Assembly (NCBI GenBank): GCA_965221845.1
Contig: OZ244919.1
Coordinates: 3,286,001 to 3,350,000, forward strand
DNA from: JAJEFO01 sp965221845
Lineage (GTDB): Bacteria > Pseudomonadota > Alphaproteobacteria > Rhodobacterales > Rhodobacteraceae
DNA length: 64,000 nucleotides
Direction: 5' to 3'
In this document: in pieces, positions 33,597-40,479 of the stretch
Position numbering within the stretch: position 1 is the stretch's first letter
Layout of the letters: the number at the start of each line of letters is the position of its first letter
The notes under the pieces: generated by a model
What the model saw: only the letters and a program-made list of their open reading frames with translations
The model's database searches: none
Told to the model about the DNA's origin: nothing
Made by a program: the position numbers and the translations under genes

Positions 33597-34319
33597 ATGA
33601 CCTATCCCGAAGTTGCGTCCATTTTCGGACTTCTGGACAAGTGGAGACATCTGCCCGCCTACCAGCTTGAGCGGCGTGCCGACATCTTCTTCGCCCTGTT
33701 TCTTCCCGACGTGCTCAACCGTCACCTGAGCCAGCGGGGCATCGCGATCGATCCCCGCCTCGTTCCCGAGTTTCCTCTCAAGCGGCGCGAAGACAATCGT
33801 TCCAAGAAGGCCGACTACCTCGCCCTGTCCACCGACCACAAGCACGCCTTCCTGATCGAGCTGAAGACCGACAGCGTTTCTCTCGACAAAGACCAATTCG
33901 GCTATCTGAACGACGCCGTGCACCGAGGCATGCACAAGCTGCTGTGCGACTTGAAGTGCATCGTCAAAGCGACCGAAGCTTGCAAACGCGGGAAGTACTT
34001 CCACCTGCTGAAGGCGCTCGACGATCTCGGGCTGATTGGACTGCCTGCATCGCTCGAGAACAGGATGTTCTCGCCCTCACGTGGGCCGTACAAACGCGTC
34101 GTGGACGAAATTGAGATTGTCTCCGTACCCGGCTCGCTGAGGATCATCTATGTGCTGCCCACGGCGACGGCGGGCTTCGAGGGCATCGATTTCGAGTTCT
34201 TCGCGGAAACTGTCGAAGCTCGCGGTGAGATTGGTAGGGTGTTTGCGCACCATCTCCGGAGTTGGGCCGCGATCGAGGCAGGAGCGCACGAGGGACGATA
34301 CGGCTCGCACTCCGAGTAG
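33597..34319 (+). CDS. PD-(D/E)XK nuclease-like protein downstream of the STAND gene
   Basis: The 240-residue product carries KKADYLAL with D73, then FLIELKTD with E88 and K90, the classic D-(E-x-K) nuclease core, followed by a helix with the Gln of DKDQFGYL. The N-terminal MTYPEVASIFGLLDKWRHLP is helical. ATG 33597 is chosen because the in-frame sequence before it is Arg/Ser-rich and unlike protein; the ribosome site (GGGAG) is rather far. It shares the lower-GC composition of the STAND gene, ends the cargo module, and could be a second effector or an independent nuclease. The 300 bases before it (33297-33596) contain no gene I can support. Confidence 0.65.
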   Translation: MTYPEVASIFGLLDKWRHLPAYQLERRADIFFALFLPDVLNRHLSQRGIAIDPRLVPEFPLKRREDNRSKKADYLALSTDHKHAFLIELKTDSVSLDKDQFGYLNDAVHRGMHKLLCDLKCIVKATEACKRGKYFHLLKALDDLGLIGLPASLENRMFSPSRGPYKRVVDEIEIVSVPGSLRIIYVLPTATAGFEGIDFEFFAETVEARGEIGRVFAHHLRSWAAIEAGAHEGRYGSHSE

Positions 34320-34425
34320 GGGCCGGACTGCGGGCGCACCGGGCAAGCCGCATTGGCGGCACACCTGGTGCGCGTTGGTCTCGCAGAATTAAACGCCTGC
34401 TCGACTGCCGGAGAGGAGCGTGTCC

Positions 34426-34911
34426 ATGCGCCTGAGACGACCACGCCCGGCCTCGCCCGACGAGGTTCGAATCACCCGAGAGGGCGGCACCGCCGTCATC
34501 GAGTACGCCGATCCGTCCGTCCGGGGCGTCCACCTGCGGCTCGGTCCGGCGCTCGCGGCGATGACCGACGCTGAAGTCCTCGAACGGTTCAACGCGATGC
34601 TGGAGGCGCAGGCCGAGCACGCGGCGGGCGTGGATCGGACGCTCGTCGAGGTCCCGCCGGGACGACCCCAGATTGCGTACCACGCGCGCGGCGATCAGTG
34701 GACGCCGCGGGGCGAGGTGCTTCGGTGCCACATCGAGACCGATGCGGAGCGCGGCACACTCGTCCTCATCGACGACGTAGAGCTCGACATGGCGGCGTTC
34801 GGGCGCCTGCTCGGGACCTTCGCGGGCTTCGGGATGCGCATCGCGTTCGTCGACGAGGACGACGTCGCCGAGGTGCCCGAGATTGTGGTGAAGGAGCCCG
34901 ACGGCCGGTAG
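34426..34911 (+). CDS. conserved hypothetical protein at the end of the plus-strand region
   Basis: The product has 161 residues from ATG 34426, seven bases after GAGAGGAG (a GTG at 34420 is too close to it). The N-terminal half has VRITREGGTAVIEYADPSV and a helix with MTDAEVLERFNAML. The C-terminal half has GRPQIAYHARGDQWTPRGEV and LIDDVELDMAAFGRLLGTFAGFG. It returns to the GC-rich codon use of the backbone, so it marks the right edge of the cargo. It converges on traI with only 13 bases between the two stops and no clear terminator. Function unknown. Confidence 0.7.
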   Translation: MRLRRPRPASPDEVRITREGGTAVIEYADPSVRGVHLRLGPALAAMTDAEVLERFNAMLEAQAEHAAGVDRTLVEVPPGRPQIAYHARGDQWTPRGEVLRCHIETDAERGTLVLIDDVELDMAAFGRLLGTFAGFGMRIAFVDEDDVAEVPEIVVKEPDGR

Positions 34912-34924
34912 GCGCCGGGCGCGT

Positions 34925-37849
34925 CTACAGCGAGCGCTCGGGCTCGATGCGCTTGGGCTCGGGGGTCGTACCGGGCGTGGATTCCCGTCCCGTGGAGGCC
35001 GAGGGTCCGGACTCGCGGACAGCCCCGCGCTCTGGCCCGCGTTCCGGCTCCGGTACCTTCCCCTGGTCGGGCGCCACCGCCTCCAACGCGGCGATGCGCT
35101 CCCCGGTGGCGGCTTCGAGCCGTTCCTTCAGCGCCTCGCGATCATCGGTGACGAGCTCGGCGCGGTGGCGCGCGCGCGAGATCTCGACGTAGAAGGACTT
35201 CTGCGTGGTGAGGTGGGGATGGTTCGCCTCCATCGCCGCGATGACGTGGTCGACGGTGCGGCCCTGGAAGGCGTGGACGGTCGAGGCCCAGGCGCGGTCG
35301 ACGTGGCGGAGCTGCGGATCGCCGGCGCGGAAGTCGAGGGTGCGCCCGTCTTCGAGGCGAAGCGACACCGTGCCGTCCTTGACGCCCTGGACCTCGGCGG
35401 TCGCGCTGTTGACGAGCCCGAGCCCCGCGTCGTTCCGGGTCCAGCGGATGCGGTCGCCGGCGCGAAGCTCGATGGTGTCCGAGCGGTAGACCTCGACGCC
35501 GCCGGAGCGCGCCGCGAGCTTCGCCGGCCGCCACGCGACGGGCTCGCCGTCCTTTCCTTCGAGGCGGACGGTGCCGTCGTCGCGGTTCGCGCCGAGCACC
35601 CGGAACTCGTCGCCCTTCTCGACGCCGAGGCGCTTGTAGGGGCGGTGGAAGGCCACCACGTCGCCCGGGCGGTAGTGGGCGGCGAGGGTCTTCTCGGCGT
35701 TGGTGTAGCCGCGCGAGACGAGGCGCTCGGTGGTCATGGCGGGCCCCCGGACCACGCCGTCGCGCACCAGCCGCTCGCGGATGATGGCGTTGATGCCCTC
35801 GCGGAGCTTGTGGCTCGGGGCGATGAGCCCCGCGCGCTCGCGCTCCTCGGGCGAGAGCGCGAGCCAGCGCGCGGCGGCCGCGCCCGGGAGGTTGTCGGGC
35901 TTGACCGCCTCGACGTTGTCGCCCAGCTTCTCGAACGCGCGCTCGACGTCGCCCGCGAGGCTCGCCTCGACGGCGGCCTTCAGGTCCGGGTCCTGCTGGC
36001 GGAGGATGTCGCGCATGACCGCCGTCTGCATGCCGGCGGCCTGGAGCTGGGCGAAGGGCTTGCCGGCGTCGACCGCGTCGAGCTGCTTGGCGTCGCCCAC
36101 CAGCACCACGCGCGGGAGGCGAAGGGCGGTCGCGATGCGAAGGAGGTCGCGGGCCTGGACGGTGGAGGCGAGCGAGCCCTCGTCGACCACGAGCACGGTC
36201 TTCGAGAACGCCGCGCGCATCGCCTTCTCGGCCTTCGGGCTCAGCCTTCCTTCGGCGACGCCGGTATTGCGCGCGAGGAAGCGCTGCAGCGTCTCGCTCT
36301 CGATGCCTGACTCCGCGGCCAGGGTGCGCGCGGCCGAGGCCGAGGGGGCGAGACCGCGGACGGTGAAGCCCCGCTTCTCGGCGAGCGCCCGCACCCGGCT
36401 CAGCATCGCGGTCTTGCCGGTGCCGGCGTAGCCCTGCACGCCGACCACGCGGTCCTCGCCGGCGAGCACGAGCTTGACCGCCTCTCTCTGTCCCGCGGTG
36501 AGGGGGCCGTTGCGGAGCGCCTTGTCCACCGCCCGTCCCCGCATCGGGGCGGCGCCCCGGCCCTCGCCCGCGCGCATCAACGCGATGGTCTCGCGCTCGT
36601 CCACCAAGGCCCGGTCGGTGGTGAGCGACTCCCCGCGCGCGGGGAGGTTCGCCGCATGGAGGGCGCCCGCCTTCTCCAGCCGCCCGAGCGCGGCCTCGGC
36701 CTCGGCCACGTCGACCGCCCCGGGGCGCCAGGCGAGCGCGGCGGCGAGGAGCGCGGTCCGCGAGAACACCGCCTCGCGCTCGGAGAGGTGCGCCACGCCC
36801 CACGCGACGGCCCGGTCGGCGGGGGTGTCCGGCGTGGATTCCGGTGCGTCCCGCGGGGCCCCCGGACGTTCATCCGTCGGGTCCCGGTCCGCCTCCGGCC
36901 GCTCCGCCTCCCGTCCCGCCGCCCGCTCCCGCGCCTCGGCGACGAGCGCCTGCGCATCGAACCCGAGCGCCTCGGCCTGGCGCGCCCAGGTCTCGCGGAG
37001 CGCCGCCTTGTCCACGTCGCGCTTGTAGGCGCGGGTGACGAGCGCCGCGCGCTCGGCGAGGCGCTGGCTCTCCGCGGGCGTTCCCGCCTCCCTCCCCGCC
37101 ATCGCCGCCTCGACGGCCGCGCGGCGGGTCGAGAACGCCTCCACCACCTCGCGCGAGACGCCGGCAATCTCGAAGCGCCCGTCCGCGTGGGTCTTCTCGA
37201 TGCGGTAGCCGAGCCGGGCGAGCCCCCGGGCGAGCTCCGCGCGGTAGAGCGCGCCGAGGAGCATCTTCGCCGCATACAGGCGCTCGTTCGCCATCGTGCG
37301 CCACCGCCCGTCGGCGCCCTGGAGCATGTTGGCGACGACCGCGTGGGTGTGGAGCTGGGGGTCGAGATTCCTCGACGTGTCGTGGCGGAAGGTCGCGGCC
37401 ACCATCCGCTGCCCGAGCGCGCGCGTCATGCGCCCCGTCTCCGGGTCCTTCATCCGGGTCTCGGCGACGTTTCGCTCCATCCAGTCGAGGGTGCGGCGCA
37501 CCGCCCGGTCGTGGGCGTCGACGACGCGCGCGTCGCCGCCGACCAGGCCGGCGAGCGAGACCGACTTCGGGGCCGAGAGGGTGAGGTCGCGCCCGGGGCG
37601 GTGCGCGACGGTCCCGTCCCGCCCGACGCGCCCGAGCCGCCGCCCGCTCCCGTCCGGGACGTGGCCTTCGAGCACCGTGCGGAAGGTCTCCCCATCGACC
37701 TCGCCTTCGAGCCCGAGCGCCGCCGCGCCGGTGCCCGCCCAGGCGCTCGCCTCCCGGTGCTCGGGGTCGTCGGGGGCGTAGTAGCCGTCGTGCTCGTAGT
37801 ACGAGAGCCCCTGGGAAGCCGAGGCGACGGCGCCGATGGAGGCGACCAC
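34925..37849 (-). CDS. traI: MOB-F conjugative relaxase/helicase TraI
   Basis: The product has 974 residues, like TrwC and much shorter than F TraI (about 1756). The relaxase domain (about 1-300) has tyrosine pairs Y17-Y18 and Y23-Y24 and the metal-binding His triad H155, H167 and H169 (FRHDTSR, LHTHAVVAN). The helicase domain has Walker A GYAGTGKTA near 473, DEGSLAS (Walker B region) and the C-terminal ASTVHAFQGRTVDHVI and YVEISRARHRAEL motifs. It nicks one strand at oriT, stays linked to the 5' end and unwinds the plasmid. Start is GTG, two bases after the traD stop, so the two are coupled. The last 60 residues are Pro/Glu-rich and probably disordered. Confidence 0.95.
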   Translation of the reverse strand: MVASIGAVASASQGLSYYEHDGYYAPDDPEHREASAWAGTGAAALGLEGEVDGETFRTVLEGHVPDGSGRRLGRVGRDGTVAHRPGRDLTLSAPKSVSLAGLVGGDARVVDAHDRAVRRTLDWMERNVAETRMKDPETGRMTRALGQRMVAATFRHDTSRNLDPQLHTHAVVANMLQGADGRWRTMANERLYAAKMLLGALYRAELARGLARLGYRIEKTHADGRFEIAGVSREVVEAFSTRRAAVEAAMAGREAGTPAESQRLAERAALVTRAYKRDVDKAALRETWARQAEALGFDAQALVAEARERAAGREAERPEADRDPTDERPGAPRDAPESTPDTPADRAVAWGVAHLSEREAVFSRTALLAAALAWRPGAVDVAEAEAALGRLEKAGALHAANLPARGESLTTDRALVDERETIALMRAGEGRGAAPMRGRAVDKALRNGPLTAGQREAVKLVLAGEDRVVGVQGYAGTGKTAMLSRVRALAEKRGFTVRGLAPSASAARTLAAESGIESETLQRFLARNTGVAEGRLSPKAEKAMRAAFSKTVLVVDEGSLASTVQARDLLRIATALRLPRVVLVGDAKQLDAVDAGKPFAQLQAAGMQTAVMRDILRQQDPDLKAAVEASLAGDVERAFEKLGDNVEAVKPDNLPGAAAARWLALSPEERERAGLIAPSHKLREGINAIIRERLVRDGVVRGPAMTTERLVSRGYTNAEKTLAAHYRPGDVVAFHRPYKRLGVEKGDEFRVLGANRDDGTVRLEGKDGEPVAWRPAKLAARSGGVEVYRSDTIELRAGDRIRWTRNDAGLGLVNSATAEVQGVKDGTVSLRLEDGRTLDFRAGDPQLRHVDRAWASTVHAFQGRTVDHVIAAMEANHPHLTTQKSFYVEISRARHRAELVTDDREALKERLEAATGERIAALEAVAPDQGKVPEPERGPERGAVRESGPSASTGRESTPGTTPEPKRIEPERSL

Positions 37850-37850
37850 G

Positions 37851-39959
37851 TCAGAGCGGAATCAACGGCTCGGGCGATCCGTCGTCCGGCGCCGGCGTCC
37901 CCTTGGATGCGCGCCCGGGAGGGGAGGCGGGCGTGCTCCCGTCGTCACCGTCCGGCGGCGTTCCGTCCGCCGCGGGCGCCGGACGCGGACGGTGCGCCCC
38001 TCCCCGCTCAGGTCCTCCATGGGCGGCGGGCGCTCTCTCGTCGCCGCCGTCCGGGGGATCTCCGGCTTCGGACGCCACCTGCGGCGCCTCCCCGGCCGGG
38101 ACGGCCCCGCCGCGTCCGTCCCGCACGGCCTCGCCGGGTGGACGCTCCGCGCCGGGCGTCCCGTCGTGCGCGTCCTCCGCCGCCGCCGCCTCCCCGCCGT
38201 CCACCGCCGCCGGCCGCGGGGCCGCCTCCTCGCGCGCGACGAAGCGCTCGGCGGCCTTCGCGCGGCGCTTGTACCGGAGCCGTATCTCCGCGACCGGCCA
38301 GGGCCCCGGGAGCTTCAGATACCCTTCGAGGTTGGCGAGGCGCATGATTTCCGACGGGAGTGCGAGCGCGCGGAGCTCGCGCTTGGGCGTGAGCGAGACG
38401 CCGTCGCGGATGGTGTTCGCCCCGTAGGAGACGCCCTCGGCAATCTCCTCGACCTCGGCCCGCCCCAGGCTGTCGGCCGACCACTGCGCGGTGTCGCGGT
38501 CGGGGGCTGCGAGCACGACGCGGGTGCCGCACAGGCCCGAGATGGTCTCCGCGCCGTTGCGCCCGTAGAGGTCGCGCAGCGCCGAGGCGACCTGGACGCC
38601 GAGCACGAAGCAGCCCCCGAACTGGCGCGACTCCGCGAGCCCCGGCTGGAGCGACGGCACCTGGTGCAGCGTCGGGAGCTCGTCGAGGACGAGCCAGATC
38701 CGCCGCGCGTCGTCGCGGGGGAGCGAGAGCAGCGCGCTCACCGCGATCTCGAGCCAGGTGGAGATGAGCCCGCGTAAAGATGCGTGCTGGTCGCCGCGCG
38801 AGGTGAGGAAGAGGCAGCCGTCACCTTGGTCCCGGTCCACCCACGTGCGGATGGAGAAGGGCTCTCCGGTGTCGGGGAGATATTCGAGCGCGCCCAGGTT
38901 CGCGGTCAGCATCGCGCGCACCGAGAGCGCGGTCTTCGGGTTCTCGGGGTCCACGATGGACTGGGCGACGGTGCCCTCCATCGCCTGGGCGAGCGCGGTG
39001 AGCTCGGTCTTCAGCAGATGCTCGACCAGCACTCGGTTCTCGCTCACCCCCTTCGCCCAGAGCACCGCGGCGCCGTTCGCGAAGAGCTGCCGGGCGGCGG
39101 TCACCCAGAACGGGTCGATGGTGTCCTTCTGCTGGGGGATGAGGGCCGCGGCCATCATGTCGAAGTCGCGGGGGCTGCGGGCTTCGAGAAAGGGAGACCA
39201 GCGGGGCGCCCGGGCGTCGAGGGGATTGAGGAGCACGTCCCGCTTCGCATCGAAGAAGGTCTCGGTGTAGCTCCCCATCTTGTCGTAGAGGACGCAGCGC
39301 TCGCCCCGAGCGCGGATCTGCTCGACGAGGTCCGCAATCAGCACCGTCTTCCCCGCGCCGGTGGTGCCGGAGACGATGGTGTGCTGGGTCTCGGAGCGCT
39401 CGGGGTAGGGCACGCCCGCGATGCGGTAGGGCCGCACCCGGCCCCTGAGCGGGAGCGCGTCGAGACACCTCGAGGGCCACGGACGGATGCGCCCTCGGAG
39501 CACCCGCGCCGGGACGAGCTCCGCGCCCCGGATGCGGCGGTGGCGCCCGAGCGCCGCGCCCCGGAGCCAGAACCAGACGAGGAAGCCCGCGACGGCGACC
39601 ACGGCGGCCTTCAATCCCGTCGCCGCGCCCGCGTGGATGGCGTCGAGAATCCGGCGCCGGATGGCGTGCGCCTCCGCCGACGCCACGATGTCGGGAAGCG
39701 CGAGGACCGCGAAGCTCCCGTCCCGGCGGCGCACGTTCTGGCGGTGCGAAGGCGCGTAGCCCACCAGCAGCTTCGCCTCGGCCATCGTGAGGATGGCGGT
39801 CGCGTACCACTCGTAGCCGGTGGTCGAGCGCGCGAGCGTCCACGCGGGCACCGCGACGGCGAGCGCGCCCGCGAGCACGAGCGCGGCGTTGAGGAGCTGG
39901 CCCCACATCCGCACCCCGTGGAAGACGGTCTGCCCGCCCCGGAGCGTGCTGCTTCCCAT
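37851..39959 (-). CDS. traD: type IV coupling protein TraD
   Basis: The product has 702 residues from ATG 39959; a GTG at 39968 in the same frame is an alternative. Two N-terminal membrane helices lie at about 20-45 and 115-135. The VirD4/TraD ATPase has Walker A SGTTGAGKTVL near 198 and Walker B IWLVLDELPTL. The C-terminal about 130 residues are Pro/Gly/Glu-rich and disordered, like the F TraD tail that binds TraM. It pumps the relaxase-DNA complex into the channel. It precedes traI by one base and lies downstream of a small plus-strand gene that interrupts the operon. Confidence 0.93.
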   Translation of the reverse strand: MGSSTLRGGQTVFHGVRMWGQLLNAALVLAGALAVAVPAWTLARSTTGYEWYATAILTMAEAKLLVGYAPSHRQNVRRRDGSFAVLALPDIVASAEAHAIRRRILDAIHAGAATGLKAAVVAVAGFLVWFWLRGAALGRHRRIRGAELVPARVLRGRIRPWPSRCLDALPLRGRVRPYRIAGVPYPERSETQHTIVSGTTGAGKTVLIADLVEQIRARGERCVLYDKMGSYTETFFDAKRDVLLNPLDARAPRWSPFLEARSPRDFDMMAAALIPQQKDTIDPFWVTAARQLFANGAAVLWAKGVSENRVLVEHLLKTELTALAQAMEGTVAQSIVDPENPKTALSVRAMLTANLGALEYLPDTGEPFSIRTWVDRDQGDGCLFLTSRGDQHASLRGLISTWLEIAVSALLSLPRDDARRIWLVLDELPTLHQVPSLQPGLAESRQFGGCFVLGVQVASALRDLYGRNGAETISGLCGTRVVLAAPDRDTAQWSADSLGRAEVEEIAEGVSYGANTIRDGVSLTPKRELRALALPSEIMRLANLEGYLKLPGPWPVAEIRLRYKRRAKAAERFVAREEAAPRPAAVDGGEAAAAEDAHDGTPGAERPPGEAVRDGRGGAVPAGEAPQVASEAGDPPDGGDERAPAAHGGPERGGAHRPRPAPAADGTPPDGDDGSTPASPPGRASKGTPAPDDGSPEPLIPL

Positions 39960-40084
39960 GCGCCTCACCGCGAGGCGCTCCGGAACGCCGCCCGGAGGCG
40001 GAGCCCGGCGGGGACGGGGGCGAGCGGTGCGGGGCGGTGGAAGTCCCGCGCCCCCTTCGTCCCCGTCACCCCGAGGAGACCGCC

Positions 40085-40450
40085 ATGGCCCCCGTCCCCA
40101 CCCCGCCGCCGCCCGGCGGACCCACCTGGCGCGACCGCGCCCTCGTGCTCGGCGGGCTCGCGCTCGCCCTCGTCCTCACCCCGGTGCTCCTCGCCCTCGA
40201 CGCCGACGCCGAGGTCCTCGGCGCGACCTGGGCGCTCGCCGTCGCCTGGACGGCCGCCGCCGCGGTCGCGGGCGCATTGCGTCGCGGCCTCCGCCACGGC
40301 GACTGGAGCGCGTGGCGCGGCGGCCCCGCCCCCGATCGCGCCGAAGAGGACGAGTGGGCGACGCGGACCGGGCGCTACACGCATCTCCGGGACGACGACG
40401 AGGAGGCGGTGCGCCGCGGGGGCGACTCCCACATCGACCCCTATATATAG
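40085..40450 (+). CDS. small two-helix membrane protein on the opposite strand
   Basis: This 121-residue product is encoded on the plus strand between traG and traD, which are both on the minus strand. ATG 40085 follows GAGGAGACCGCC. Two hydrophobic segments (ALVLGGLALALVLTPVLLAL at about 18-37 and LGATWALAVAWTAAAAVAGA at about 45-64) are followed by a charged cytosolic tail ending near the TATATATAG stop. No family recognised. Its position suggests a conjugation-linked membrane function such as entry exclusion, but nothing in the sequence proves that. Confidence 0.65.
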   Translation: MAPVPTPPPPGGPTWRDRALVLGGLALALVLTPVLLALDADAEVLGATWALAVAWTAAAAVAGALRRGLRHGDWSAWRGGPAPDRAEEDEWATRTGRYTHLRDDDEEAVRRGGDSHIDPYI

Positions 40451-40479
40451 AATGAGTGCCGGCACGCGGAGCGCCTCCC

